Below are positions 1-8,743 of a stretch of 64,000 bases of DNA, piece by piece. Below the pieces are notes generated by a model. That model was not told where the DNA came from. It was given only the letters and a program-made list of their open reading frames with translations, and ran no database searches. The position numbers and the translations under genes are program-made. The stretch comes from Chromatiaceae bacterium (GTDB lineage: Bacteria > Pseudomonadota > Gammaproteobacteria > Chromatiales > Chromatiaceae), in assembly GCA_024235255.1 (NCBI GenBank), contig JACKMT010000005.1, forward strand, positions 62,001 through 126,000, read 5' to 3'. How positions within the stretch are numbered: position 1 is the first letter of the stretch; each line of letters starts with the position of its first letter.

Positions 1-162
1 TTTCTTGTATTTTATCCACTCCTGCAGCTGAACCAACTCCTCCTGCAGTCGTAACAGCTCCTTTTCGTATAAGCTATTGGGGATCTTGTACGGCTTCGCT
101 TTCTTCTTTTTGCCTTTAGTCGGCACGCTTTCAATTTCGGCTAATTCGTCTTGAATATCCAT
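1..162 (-). CDS. ppk2: Polyphosphate kinase 2 family protein, N-terminal part (cut by window edge)
   Basis: Only the first 54 codons lie in the window; the gene continues beyond position 1. The ATG is at 160-162, with an AGAGGA ribosome-binding site about 8 nt upstream. The visible protein has an acidic start, a lysine-rich stretch (KGKKKKAKPYK) and a helix containing YEKELLRLQEELVQLQEW. This is the lead-in seen in PPK2 proteins just before the first kinase strand and the Walker A loop. PPK2 enzymes transfer phosphate between polyphosphate and nucleoside mono- or diphosphates. The catalytic motifs are outside the window, so the subclass (ADP-, GDP- or AMP-phosphorylating) cannot be told. The family call rests on this N-terminal pattern only. 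Confidence 0.72.
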   Translation of the reverse strand, partial: MDIQDELAEIESVPTKGKKKKAKPYKIPNSLYEKELLRLQEELVQLQEWIKYKK

Positions 163-242
163 CGGGTCCTCTCTCTAGTGATTTATTGCAAATTTGTGAC
201 AAACTAAAATCCTAACCTTGACTGTAGCTGATGACAAATTTA

Positions 243-404
243 AGGAACTTCTGATTCATTCTGGCCGAGCGGCTATGTGAATAAAATTCACTAAATGCAA
301 GGCGCAAATCGCCGGAAACAGCCAGACTATTCGCAAGATTTGCACTGCCGCAGTCAGTGATTTTGGGCTCATCGACACCGACCAAGAACCGATCAGAGGC
401 TCCT
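243..404. repeat. MITE-like element with imperfect terminal inverted repeats
   Basis: The segment begins AGGAACTTCTGATT (243-256) and ends GATCAGAGGCTCCT (391-404). The end is the reverse complement of AGGAGCCTCTGATC and matches the left end at 11 of 14 positions. Weaker similarity (TTCTGG/TTCTTGG) continues inward. The roughly 162 bp between carry no credible reading frame. It fits a small non-autonomous element, or a deletion relic of an insertion sequence, placed between the convergent-side end of aroG and the start of ppk2. No clear target-site duplication is visible and no second copy was seen in the window, so mobility is inferred. Confidence 0.4.
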
Positions 405-449
405 CAAGTGTGTATTCAGTAGCATATATTTTCCAGCAGCTCAGATAGA

Positions 450-1511
450 TCAACTCCCGAAGGCATGTCTGCTGCGTACTGCACCGGCCAGATCGCGCAG
501 GAGCGGCTCGGTCTCTTCCCAACTGATGCACGCATCGGTGATGCTCTGGCCGTAGTTGAGCTTCCGGTCGCTGCGCCAATCCTGGCGCCCGGAGAGTAGG
601 AAGCTTTCGATCATAACGCCGATGATACGCGGATCGCCGCGGGCGATCTGACCGGCGACATCGCGCCCCACGTCGAGCTGTTTTTGCGGCTGTTTGCGCG
701 AATTGGCGTGGCTGAAATCGACCATCATGCGTGGTTTGAAGCCAGCCGCCTCCATCTCTTCCGCGGAGATGTTGATACTTTCAATGTCGTAGTTGGGACG
801 GGTTCCGCCGCGCAGAATGACATGGCAGTCCCGGTTTCCGCTGGTAGCGAATATGGCGGAAAAACCCTCTTTGGTGACAGAGAGAAAGTGGTGCGGCTGG
901 GAAGCGGAGCGAATTGCATCCAGGGCTATCTTCAGCGTGCCGTTGGTTCCGTTTTTAAATCCCACCGGACAGGAGAGCCCGGAAGCCAGCTCCCGATGGC
1001 CCTGACTTTCGGTGGTACGGGCGCCGATAGCACCCCAGCTGATCAGGTCCGCGATATACTGGGGGCTGATCAGGTCCAGAAACTCGGTACCCGCCGGCAA
1101 CCCCATGTTATTGACATCCAGCAACAGGCGGCGCGCCAGATGCAGACCCTTGTTGATACGGAAGGTGCCATCCAGGTCGGGATCGTTGATCAGACCTTTC
1201 CAGCCGACCGTGGTGCGCGGTTTCTCGAAATAGACCCGCATGACGATCAATAAATCCTCCAGCAGCTCTTGTCGCAGCGCATTGAGTTTGCCGGCGTATT
1301 CCAAGGCTGCGGCGGGATCATGCACGGAGCAGGGTCCTACAACGACAATCAGGCGCCGGTCGCTCTCTTGTAATATGCGATGGATCGCCTGCCGGGTTTG
1401 ATACACCGTCTCCGCAGCGCTGTCTGTTATCGGCAGATCCGCAAGCAGCTGGGCAGGCGAAATGAGTTCACCCATGCCTTGGATGCGAAGATCGTCTGTT
1501 TCGTGGCGCAT
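450..1511 (-). CDS. aroG: 3-deoxy-7-phosphoheptulonate (DAHP) synthase, class I (AroF/G/H type)
   Basis: This enzyme catalyses the first committed step of the shikimate pathway, joining phosphoenolpyruvate and erythrose-4-phosphate in the cytoplasm. The 353-residue product has the usual length for the E. coli AroF/AroG/AroH class. It shows the family N-terminus (TDDLRI...), the PEP-site segment VVVGPCSVHDP, the FEKPRTTVGWKGLINDP motif, AGTEFLD, and the C-terminal HANSRKQ and GVMIESFL motifs. The N-terminal extension that carries aromatic-amino-acid feedback control in this class is present. Which amino acid inhibits it cannot be read from sequence, so aroG is used as a generic symbol. The ATG at 1509-1511 has no strong ribosome-binding site, but it matches the family start. 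Confidence 0.93.
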   Translation of the reverse strand: MRHETDDLRIQGMGELISPAQLLADLPITDSAAETVYQTRQAIHRILQESDRRLIVVVGPCSVHDPAAALEYAGKLNALRQELLEDLLIVMRVYFEKPRTTVGWKGLINDPDLDGTFRINKGLHLARRLLLDVNNMGLPAGTEFLDLISPQYIADLISWGAIGARTTESQGHRELASGLSCPVGFKNGTNGTLKIALDAIRSASQPHHFLSVTKEGFSAIFATSGNRDCHVILRGGTRPNYDIESINISAEEMEAAGFKPRMMVDFSHANSRKQPQKQLDVGRDVAGQIARGDPRIIGVMIESFLLSGRQDWRSDRKLNYGQSITDACISWEETEPLLRDLAGAVRSRHAFGS

Positions 1512-1962
1512 TTTTTTATGATCTGTAATAATCTTTTAATGTTGGTAAGGCAGGGATTATAGAAGCAATACAGGGCGTGTGATAGGACCTGACATAAATC
1601 AAAAGGGAACAGAGGCTGTGATGCCAAACCTCAGATTTATCATTGGTAACTACAACTACTCCTCCTGATCTCTTGGCCCCTGGTTGTTACTGCAGCATCA
1701 TTACATCCCATTTGAAACCACCAGGGTTTCACTTTTTAGCGACACTATGGAGCGGGAGTTAAGTGCCTATTTTCCCGGAGAAAAGGTGTCGGTGCTGGAC
1801 CATGGCGAGCTGGTAGTGTGGGATTCACTGTGATGGGTGAGCCGGCAGCTCCCTTTGCGTCGAGTTTTGCCTGCGGCCTATATCCTTCGTCGAATAATGG
1901 AATTCCAACTGGCCGGTTGCGATATGAAGGCGGATAACGAAGTTGTCGGGCGCTGTTGAAAA
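1512..1962. other. Intergenic stretch with a short unassigned open frame
   Basis: This 450-bp gap separates divergent aroG and the DUF482 gene. A plus-strand open frame from about 1684 (TTG) or 1747 (ATG) to the TGA at 1831-1833 encodes at most 49 residues, ending in GEKVSVLDHGELVVWDSL. The composition is protein-like, but there is no ribosome-binding site and I recognise no family. It may be a gene remnant or chance. The two divergent promoters should also lie here; no convincing -35/-10 pair was identified. Confidence 0.25.
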
Positions 1963-3102
1963 TTGAAGGTCAGAGTACACAACGCAATCAGTGAAATACC
2001 GCAAGCCCAGTGGAACCGGCTGGTGCAGGACAACCATCCGTTTCTGCGGCATGAGTTTCTGCACGCTATGGAAGAGCACCTTTGTGTTGGGGAAACATTT
2101 GGCTGGTTGCCGAGGCATCTGGGGGTTTATGACGACAACGATGCGTTGTTGGGTGCCATGCCGCTCTATGAAAAGCACAACTCCTATGGGGAGTTTGTCT
2201 TTGACCATGCCTGGGCAGATGCCTACCTGCGCAATGGCCTTTCCTATTATCCCAAGCTGGTTTCCGCTATCCCGTATACACCGGCCCAGGGGCAGCGTCT
2301 GTTGGTCCGGCCGGAGCTGCAGGCGGCGATTTATCCTCTGTTGCTCGACCGGGCAATCCAATTGACGCGGCAGCTGGGTTGCAGCGGTTTTCATTGCCTG
2401 TTTCCACTGCCCGAAGAGCACCGGTTTCTCGGTCAGCAGTTGTTAAGCCGCCATGACTGCCAGTTCCACTGGCGCAATCATCACTATCGCGATTTCGAGT
2501 CGTTTCTCAGTCGACTGAACGCGAAGAAGCGAAAAAATATCCGCCAGGAACGGCGTCGTGCAGCCAGCTCCGGTGTAGTGATCCGGCGTCTCGACGGCCA
2601 CAGTGCGACAGCGCAGGATTGGCGGGATTTCACCCGCTTCTACGAGCAGACATTCCGGGAAAAATGGGGTATGGCGACTTTCAATTATGAATTTTTCAGC
2701 ACCGTGGCCAGGCAGATGCCAGATCAGATCGTACTGGTTCTGGCGGATATTGAAGGCCGGTGTATCGCCGGCGCTTTGATGTACCGCAGCGATCGCACCC
2801 TCTATGGCAGGCACTGGGGCTGTGTGCTACAGATAGACGCCCTTCATTTCGAGGTCTGTTACTATCAGGGAATAGAGTATTGCATCGAGCAGGGGCTGGA
2901 GCTGTTTGAGCCGGGCGCCCAGGGAGAGCATAAAATGGCCAGAGGTTTTTTACCTGTTCGAACCAAGTCCAGCCATTGGATCGACGACGAGCGGTTTCGC
3001 GAACCAATTGCGCGCTATGTCCAACATGAGTGCGCAGCAGTCAGCGATTACATAGCGACGCTTGCGGCATCTTCTCCTTACCGTCAGGAGCCGTCGTCTT
3101 GA
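1963..3102 (+). CDS. DUF482 family protein, GNAT/FemAB-like N-acyltransferase fold
   Basis: The 379-residue product matches the DUF482 (peptidoglycan-biosynthesis-like, GNAT superfamily) pattern from end to end. It has the N-terminal PQAQWN...HPFLRHEFLHAMEE segment, then YGEFVFDHAWADAY and YYPKLVSAIPYTPAQG, and a C-terminal region with EPGAQGEHKMARGF. Members are cytoplasmic and are predicted to transfer an acyl or aminoacyl group; the substrate is not established. The start is TTG at 1963, the first start codon after an in-frame TGA at 1957-1959, and the N-terminus then aligns with the family. Its stop overlaps the TTG start of the next gene by four bases (TTGA), so the two are almost certainly co-translated. 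Confidence 0.85.
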   Translation: MKVRVHNAISEIPQAQWNRLVQDNHPFLRHEFLHAMEEHLCVGETFGWLPRHLGVYDDNDALLGAMPLYEKHNSYGEFVFDHAWADAYLRNGLSYYPKLVSAIPYTPAQGQRLLVRPELQAAIYPLLLDRAIQLTRQLGCSGFHCLFPLPEEHRFLGQQLLSRHDCQFHWRNHHYRDFESFLSRLNAKKRKNIRQERRRAASSGVVIRRLDGHSATAQDWRDFTRFYEQTFREKWGMATFNYEFFSTVARQMPDQIVLVLADIEGRCIAGALMYRSDRTLYGRHWGCVLQIDALHFEVCYYQGIEYCIEQGLELFEPGAQGEHKMARGFLPVRTKSSHWIDDERFREPIARYVQHECAAVSDYIATLAASSPYRQEPSS

Positions 3103-3704
3103 AACCGTACGCGGAGTCCTGCGACCAGAACCGGGATCCGATTCTGGAGGTGATATCGCAGCTGTTTGCACAGCGTTCAAAGGTGCTGGAAATCGGCAGC
3201 GGTACCGGACAGCATGCGGTCTATTTCGCGCATAAATTGCCGCATCTCACTTGGCTGACCAGCGACAAGGCTGAGCAACATGCCGGTATCCGGATGTGGC
3301 TGCAGGAGTCCGGCCTGTCCAACGTGGCGGCGCCGTTGCTGCTGGACGTATCTCAGGCAGAGTGGCCGGTATGTAGCGTGGATGCGGTGTTTTCCGCCAA
3401 TACCGTCCACATTATGCATTGGGAGGAAGTGGAGGCGATGATTCGGGGAGTGGGCAGGGTGTTGGCCGTGCATGGCTTATTCGCACTGTATGGACCGTTC
3501 AACTACCAGCACCGCTACACCAGCGAGAGCAATGCCCGGTTTGACCAATGGCTTAAATCGCGCGACCCGGCGAGCGGTATCAGGGACTTCGGAGAATTGA
3601 ACCGGCTGGCCGAGGCGGCGGGTATGTCGCTGTTCGAAGATTTTGCCATGCCGGCAAATAATCGCCTGCTTGCCTGGCGCAAGCATGGGCAGGGGCGCCC
3701 TTGA
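3099..3704 (+). CDS. DUF938 family SAM-dependent methyltransferase-like protein
   Basis: The 201-residue protein has the family start KPYAESCDQNRDPILEVI, a class I methyltransferase SAM-binding motif VLEIGSGTGQHAVYFA (about residues 30-45), and a motif IV-like region (FSANTVHIMHWEEVEAM). DUF938 proteins are common in Proteobacteria and have no proven substrate. I place the start at TTG 3099 because it overlaps the preceding stop codon (TTGA), has CAGGAG 9-14 nt upstream, and gives the standard family N-terminus. A longer in-frame start at 3030 lies inside the previous gene and is unlikely. Methyltransferase chemistry is inferred from the fold. Confidence 0.85.
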   Translation: MKPYAESCDQNRDPILEVISQLFAQRSKVLEIGSGTGQHAVYFAHKLPHLTWLTSDKAEQHAGIRMWLQESGLSNVAAPLLLDVSQAEWPVCSVDAVFSANTVHIMHWEEVEAMIRGVGRVLAVHGLFALYGPFNYQHRYTSESNARFDQWLKSRDPASGIRDFGELNRLAEAAGMSLFEDFAMPANNRLLAWRKHGQGRP

Positions 3705-3889
3705 CTACCCGGCGTGACGATTGCGGTGGAATCCTAGCGTGTAGCAGGCAATCATATCATTGTACGCGTTCAATTTTATTCACTACAGATTCCGCGTTTT
3801 TTCTGCTGCTGCAATCTGACAGAGTAAAGAAAATCTAAACCAGCTCGGTGGGATGCGCTACAATCCGCGCCTGGTGACAGCGTAAACCT

Positions 3890-3913
3890 CAGCCGGAGTT
3901 CCCTCACCGGCTG
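3890..3913 (+). promoter_or_regulatory. Leader hairpin just upstream of dxs, with an upstream TACAAT box
   Basis: CAGCCGG (3890-3896) and CCGGCTG (3907-3913) form a perfect 7-bp stem with a 10-nt loop that ends 22 nt before the dxs ATG. A TACAAT sequence at 3859-3864 is a possible -10 element, but no good -35 is seen. The start codon lacks a strong Shine-Dalgarno sequence, so the hairpin could influence initiation. That is inference only. Confidence 0.3.
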
Positions 3914-3935
3914 ACAACCATACCAGAGATTGACC

Positions 3936-5855
3936 ATGTCAAAATCCAACGGCAAAGGCAGTATCGGCAAGATGCGCCGCCATCCTTTGCTCGAAGCGGT
4001 GGATTCACCTCAGGATCTGAAGCGTCTGCCAAGCGGCGATCTGCCGCGTCTGGCAGATGAGCTGAGAGATTTTTTGATCGAAACGGTTTCCCGGACCGGC
4101 GGCCATCTGGCCGCGGGGCTCGGCGTTGTCGAGCTGACCATCGCCCTGCACTATGTCTTCGATACACCCGATGACCGATTGGTATGGGATGTGGGGCACC
4201 AGGCTTACCCGCACAAAATACTCACCGGACGCCGTGGACGGATGGGTACGCTGCGTCAAAAGGGCGGTTTGTCCGGTTTTCCCCGGCGCGAAGAGAGCGA
4301 ATACGATACCTTCGGCACCGGTCATTCCAGCACATCGATCGGCGCTGCGCTGGGGATGGCTGCAGCGGCCAAACAGCAGCGGGTGCGGCGGCATGTGGTG
4401 GCGGTGATCGGGGATGCCGCGATGAGCGCGGGCATGGCATTTGAAGCACTCAACCATGCCGGTGCACTGGACCTTGATATCCTGGTGGTTTTGAACGACA
4501 ACGATATGTCCATCTCACCGCCGGTCGGGGCCTTCAGCAACCACCTGGCGAGAGTGTTGTCCGGTAAGCTCTACACGACGATGCGCGAAGGCGGCAAGAG
4601 TGCTCTGAGCCGGCTGCCGAATCTGAGCGAACTGGTCGGGCGCTGGGAAGAACACATGAAGGGTATGGTGATGCCCGGCACACTGTTCGAGGAGTTGGGC
4701 TTCAACTATATCGGTCCGGTTGACGGGCACGATCTGGAGACGCTGGTCACCACCCTTGACAACATGAAAACCATGCGCGGTCCGCGCCTGCTGCATGTGG
4801 TCACCAAAAAGGGAAAAGGATACCGCCATGCGGAAACGGATCCCTGCTTTTATCACGGGGTGACACCATTCGATCCAGCCACCGGAAAAATGGAGAAGAA
4901 GGCGGCCGGCAGCCCCACCTATACGCAGATTTTCAGCGACTGGCTGTGCGATGCAGCGCGCAGTGACGAACGATTGGTGGGCATTACCCCGGCAATGCGC
5001 GAAGGCTCGGGACTGGTGCGTTTCTCGCAAGAGTTTCCGGAGCGCTATTTTGATGTTTCCATTGCCGAGCAGCACGCGGTCACTTTTGCTGCGGGAGTCG
5101 CCTGCGAAGGGGGCAAGCCGGTGGTGGCGATCTACTCCAGCTTTTTACAGCGGGCCTACGATCAGTTGATCCACGATGTGGCACTGCAAAATCTGGATGT
5201 CACTTTTGCCGTGGACAGGGCAGGTCAGGTGGGCGCCGATGGCGCCACGCACGCCGGCAGTTTCGATTTGAGTTATGCTCGCGCGTTGCCGAATATGGTG
5301 ATCATGGCGCCGGCCGATGAGGATGAGTGCCGAAAGATGCTGCAGACCGCCTTCGAGTACCCAGGGCCTGCACTGGTCCGCTATCCGCGGGGCAGCGGTC
5401 CCGGTGTCAAGGTCAGCAGTGCGCTGGATACGCTGCCAATCGGCAAGGGGGATTTGATTCGCGCTGGCAGCGGCGTCGCACTGCTGGCATTTGGCAGCCT
5501 TGTCTCCAGAGCGTTGGAAGTGGGCGACAGGGTGAATGCAACCGTGGCCAATATGCGCTTCGTCAAACCGCTGGACAGGGAGCTGATACTGCAGCTGGCC
5601 GACAGTCATGATCTGTTGGTGACGCTGGAGGAGAACGTGGTGCAGGGAGGAGCGGGGTCGGCGGTCAATGAATATCTCGTCAGCCTGATGCACCCGGTCA
5701 AGCTGCTCAATCTCGGGTTGCCGGATCACTTTATAGAACACGCGAGTTGTGACGAGCAGTTGCGCGAAGCCGGGCTGGATGTAGAGGCGATTGTTCGATC
5801 CGTAACCGCAGCGCAATATAATAAGACCCAGCTGAAATCGGGAAATCAGGGTTGA
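3936..5855 (+). CDS. dxs: 1-deoxy-D-xylulose-5-phosphate synthase
   Basis: The first enzyme of the MEP isoprenoid pathway condenses pyruvate with glyceraldehyde-3-phosphate using thiamine diphosphate; DXP also feeds thiamine and pyridoxal synthesis. The product (639 residues from ATG 3936) has the transketolase-type layout. The N-terminal ThDP domain has VWDVGHQAYPHKILTGR, GTGHSSTSI and the GDAAMSAG...NDND magnesium/ThDP motif. The middle pyrimidine-binding domain has DVSIAEQHAVTFAAG, DRAGQVGADGATHAG and YPRGSGPG, followed by the C-terminal transketolase domain. The length is normal. The TTG at 3930 is in frame, but ATG 3936 is preferred. The enzyme stands alone here, without ispA or xseB neighbours. 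Confidence 0.97.
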   Translation: MSKSNGKGSIGKMRRHPLLEAVDSPQDLKRLPSGDLPRLADELRDFLIETVSRTGGHLAAGLGVVELTIALHYVFDTPDDRLVWDVGHQAYPHKILTGRRGRMGTLRQKGGLSGFPRREESEYDTFGTGHSSTSIGAALGMAAAAKQQRVRRHVVAVIGDAAMSAGMAFEALNHAGALDLDILVVLNDNDMSISPPVGAFSNHLARVLSGKLYTTMREGGKSALSRLPNLSELVGRWEEHMKGMVMPGTLFEELGFNYIGPVDGHDLETLVTTLDNMKTMRGPRLLHVVTKKGKGYRHAETDPCFYHGVTPFDPATGKMEKKAAGSPTYTQIFSDWLCDAARSDERLVGITPAMREGSGLVRFSQEFPERYFDVSIAEQHAVTFAAGVACEGGKPVVAIYSSFLQRAYDQLIHDVALQNLDVTFAVDRAGQVGADGATHAGSFDLSYARALPNMVIMAPADEDECRKMLQTAFEYPGPALVRYPRGSGPGVKVSSALDTLPIGKGDLIRAGSGVALLAFGSLVSRALEVGDRVNATVANMRFVKPLDRELILQLADSHDLLVTLEENVVQGGAGSAVNEYLVSLMHPVKLLNLGLPDHFIEHASCDEQLREAGLDVEAIVRSVTAAQYNKTQLKSGNQG

Positions 5856-5914
5856 TTCTGCCTTAGCTTCAGGGTGCTGGTTAATTCCTTGGGTAAAAAT
5901 TTTCCACTGGTGTT

Positions 5915-7303
5915 ATGAAAAAGTTCTCACTATTGACGTTGCTGGTGCTGGCTGCGGTATTCGGAACTCCGGCAGTTATCGGCATTAAAGCCGAAGCACG
6001 CTACCAGTTGGCAGTGGAACGGATACAGCAGAGTGGCCTTAAGGTCATATCGCACAGTTTTAGTCGCGGTTGGTTTGGTTCCACGGCGGAAACCTCCTTT
6101 CTCCTTGTCAGTACAGACTATTCATCGGCAGTGAGTGATTCCGATCGCCGGCATCTTTCTCTGAGGAGCACTATTTCCCACGGCCCGCTCGTCTCCACCG
6201 GTCTTGGCCTGGCGGAAATCGACAGTGAGATAAAGCTCGGGAAGAGAGCGATTTTCCCGCCGGAATATCCAGCGGAAGTTCACACACTGGTGGATCTCAA
6301 TGGCAGCGGGGCTACTCGGGTCAACCTGCCTCCGGCTGATGTTGCCGGGTCGGCAGAGATGCCCGACCTCTCTTTTGGCGGAATGACCGGTGAGATGACG
6401 TTCGGCGAAGGCAGCGGGGATATAGGGCTGCAATTTGTACTGCAGCACTTGCGCATCGGCAGCAGCGGTCAAAAACTGGCAGAATTGGGTGAAACACGGC
6501 TGGAATCCAACTCCAGAACCAGCTTAAGCGGACTTATGCTGGGGAGCGGTGAATTCAAGGTGCAGCGTCTGATGCTGCATGATGCTGAGCGTAGTGAACA
6601 GCTTATCGTGGATGAACTGGCAGTCAGTGTGGATAGTGCGGAGGAGACGGAACTGGTTTCGGCTGTCGCCAGCTATCGCATGCAGCGTATTGAGGTGGGC
6701 GGCGAGGTCTATGGACCGGGTGAGTTGAGGGTCGAATTGAAGCAGCTCTCCGGCCCGGCGCTGGGGCGGCTGCAGCAGAATATTGCGCAACTCAAAAACC
6801 AGACGATGTCGGATGCCCAACGGAGTATGGCGTTGCTGAGCCTGATGCTGGAATTGGGCTCGGAGCTGCTGAAGAACAACCCCTCCATTACCATAAAACC
6901 GCTGCACCTGGTGACACCTGATGGAACGGTGGCGGGCGAGTTTTCGCTGCGCGGCGACGGTTTGACCATGGCGGACATCTCCAACATTCCGGCGCTCGCC
7001 GGAAAACTGGTGGCTGATCTGTCGTTGCGCGTGCCGGAAAAGCTGCTCCGGTCGATGTTGGTACAGCAGGTTGGCAAGGAGTTGGAGCGGCAGATCGCAG
7101 CGCTGGTTGCGCAGGGCGCAGACGCTCCTGAGCTTGACCAGGATCAGTTGCATCTATTGGCTGAGCAGCAGGTAGACCAGCAGTTGAACCACTGGCTGTC
7201 ACAACAAGTCATCGAGCGTGACGGAGCAGACCTTGCCACCGTGGCGTCCTTATCATCCGGATTGCTCACAGTTAACGGAAAAACGGTACCACTGCCACAA
7301 TAG
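5915..7303 (+). CDS. YdgA-like DUF945 family protein
   Basis: The 462-residue protein begins with an uncleaved-type signal or membrane anchor (KKFSLLTLLVLAAVFGTPAVIG). The conserved DUF945 segment follows: EARYQLAVERIQQSGLKV...FSRGWFGSTAETSFL. The rest is predicted to be a long periplasmic beta-rich and helical region. E. coli YdgA belongs to this family. Its role is unproven, with links to the cell envelope and the AsmA-like world suggested by fold. The ATG at 5915 starts 59 nt after dxs, so it could share the dxs transcript. It ends 37 nt before a strong terminator shared with the convergent prkB. Confidence 0.82.
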   Translation: MKKFSLLTLLVLAAVFGTPAVIGIKAEARYQLAVERIQQSGLKVISHSFSRGWFGSTAETSFLLVSTDYSSAVSDSDRRHLSLRSTISHGPLVSTGLGLAEIDSEIKLGKRAIFPPEYPAEVHTLVDLNGSGATRVNLPPADVAGSAEMPDLSFGGMTGEMTFGEGSGDIGLQFVLQHLRIGSSGQKLAELGETRLESNSRTSLSGLMLGSGEFKVQRLMLHDAERSEQLIVDELAVSVDSAEETELVSAVASYRMQRIEVGGEVYGPGELRVELKQLSGPALGRLQQNIAQLKNQTMSDAQRSMALLSLMLELGSELLKNNPSITIKPLHLVTPDGTVAGEFSLRGDGLTMADISNIPALAGKLVADLSLRVPEKLLRSMLVQQVGKELERQIAALVAQGADAPELDQDQLHLLAEQQVDQQLNHWLSQQVIERDGADLATVASLSSGLLTVNGKTVPLPQ

Positions 7304-7340
7304 CCGGCACTCTGCGCCGTGTTGCTGAAAGAGGGCAGTA

Positions 7341-7379
7341 AAAAAGCGCCGTTCGGGGGTTGGTCCGACGGCGCTTTTT
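7341..7379. terminator. Bidirectional rho-independent terminator
   Basis: AAAAAGCGCCGT (7341-7352) pairs perfectly with ACGGCGCTTTTT (7368-7379) around a 15-nt loop. Because the stem carries A5 on one side and T5 on the other, it can act for the plus-strand YdgA-like gene and for the minus-strand prkB, whose stop is 25 nt away. Confidence 0.9.
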
Positions 7380-7404
7380 AGACCCGTTCCCGATTTTTGT
7401 TCTG

Positions 7405-8277
7405 TTAGTGTCCTGCCTTCTCCATCATACGTTCGATGATAGGTTGCAGTATTATCTCCATTGCAAAGCCCATTTTACCGCCGGGAACCACAAGCGAATT
7501 ACGCCGCGACATAAATGATCCTTCAAGCATGGATAGCAGGAAAGGAAAGTCCGTATTCAGTTTTTTCGGATCGCGAAAACGGATGACAACGAAACTTTCG
7601 TCCGGCGTTGGAATGTCGCGCGCGATAAACGGGTTGGAGGTATCCACTGTCGGCACCCGCTGAAAGTTGATATCAGTGCGGGAGAACTGAGGCGTAATGT
7701 GGTTGATATAGTCGGGCATGCGCCGCAGGATGGTATCGACGATTGCCTCCTCACTGTAGCCACGTTCTGCATTGTCGCGAAAAATTTTCTGAATCCACTC
7801 CAGATTGACGATCGGCACCACGCCCACGCCCAGATCGACGTGCTGGGCGATATTGTATTGTTCGGTTACCGCGAGGCCGTGCAGTCCCTCATAGAAGAGC
7901 AGGTCGGTGCTGCTCTCCAACTCCTCCCAAGGGGTGAACTCACCGGCTTTTTTTTCGGTACCGAGACGCGCATTGTGCTCCTCGGCCTCTTCCTGGCTGT
8001 GCAGATAGTAGCGCTTCATCCCGGTACCGGTTTCGCCGTATGTCCGAAATAACTCTTCGAGTTTGTCGAAGCAGTTTGCGTCCGGGCCGAAGTGGCTTAA
8101 ACCCTCAGTGATCTTCTGGCGCATCGCTGCCCGATCGAAACAGTGGAAGCTGTCCCCTTCGACAACGGCAGGATTGAAGCCGTCACGGTAGAAAATATGC
8201 TCGAAAGCGCGCTTTACTGTGGTTGTTCCAGCGCCTGATGAGCCGGTAACCGCAATGACAGGATGCTGTGTGGACAT
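7405..8277 (-). CDS. prkB: Phosphoribulokinase
   Basis: The enzyme phosphorylates ribulose-5-phosphate with ATP to give ribulose-1,5-bisphosphate, the CO2 acceptor of Rubisco, so it is diagnostic for the Calvin cycle. The 290-residue product is the length of the proteobacterial class I enzyme. It has the Walker A loop GSSGAGTTT (residues 12-20), the substrate segment VVEGDSFHCFDR, LLFYEGLHG (Walker B-like) and VDLGVGVVPIVNLEW. The start is ATG 8275-8277, with GGGAG 6 nt upstream; in-frame ATGs at 8283 and 8304 fit the ribosome-binding site less well. No Rubisco or carboxysome gene lies nearby, but the divergent-side neighbourhood carries inorganic-carbon transport genes, which fits a CO2-fixation role. 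Confidence 0.96.
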   Translation of the reverse strand: MSTQHPVIAVTGSSGAGTTTVKRAFEHIFYRDGFNPAVVEGDSFHCFDRAAMRQKITEGLSHFGPDANCFDKLEELFRTYGETGTGMKRYYLHSQEEAEEHNARLGTEKKAGEFTPWEELESSTDLLFYEGLHGLAVTEQYNIAQHVDLGVGVVPIVNLEWIQKIFRDNAERGYSEEAIVDTILRRMPDYINHITPQFSRTDINFQRVPTVDTSNPFIARDIPTPDESFVVIRFRDPKKLNTDFPFLLSMLEGSFMSRRNSLVVPGGKMGFAMEIILQPIIERMMEKAGH

Positions 8278-8743
8278 GTTCATCTCCCTAAAGTGTTGCA
8301 CCATGCTATCCAGCGATAACTGTATGATTAAACTGGAATAGTACCGATTCAGTCAGCCATGAAAACGCAACATACAAGTTCAAGGCATGGCAATCGAATT
8401 GCGGAATATATCACGAACCCAAAAAATCCTGACGATCCCTGTGCTGATGATTGGCTAAGATAATTCTATGAAAAAAACTTTGGGAGGTTCCGGATAGAGC
8501 GCCGGGTTGCAGGCGAATTGGCGCCGTTGGTGGAGGAGCGACTGCACGGTATATCCGAAGCCAACTGTCGGTGTCCGGCAAAAGGGCGCGAACCGAGGTG
8601 TGATAACTAAAGGGAGTAGTGGCGTGCTGCTACCAATAACCCGCAAATGCTGCTGAGCGGTTGGAGTTTCGCTGCTCTGGGGGGAGCAGCGAAACTCGGA
8701 CTAATAAAGGTGTATCCGGTTTGGTTTTCCGGCGAAATGCCTA
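8278..8743. other. Intergenic stretch between prkB and nhaD
   Basis: No confident gene is seen in these 466 bases. A 34-codon plus-strand frame (8359-8463) lacks a ribosome-binding site and family similarity. The prkB promoter should lie near 8280-8350. The nhaD-proximal part contains a strong hairpin at 8664-8697, described separately. Confidence 0.5.
8664..8697. terminator. Strong hairpin downstream of nhaD, without U-tract
   Basis: GAGTTTCGCTGCTC (8664-8677) pairs over all 14 bases with GAGCAGCGAAACTC (8684-8697) around a 6-nt loop. It lies 47 nt past the nhaD stop codon on the minus strand. There is no run of U on either side, so it may be an mRNA 3'-end stabiliser or a rho-assisted terminator rather than a canonical intrinsic terminator. 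Confidence 0.5.

Noticed and set aside
8359..8463. Small ORF of 34 codons between prkB and nhaD
   Set aside because: No ribosome-binding site, no family similarity, and an overlap with the likely prkB upstream region.
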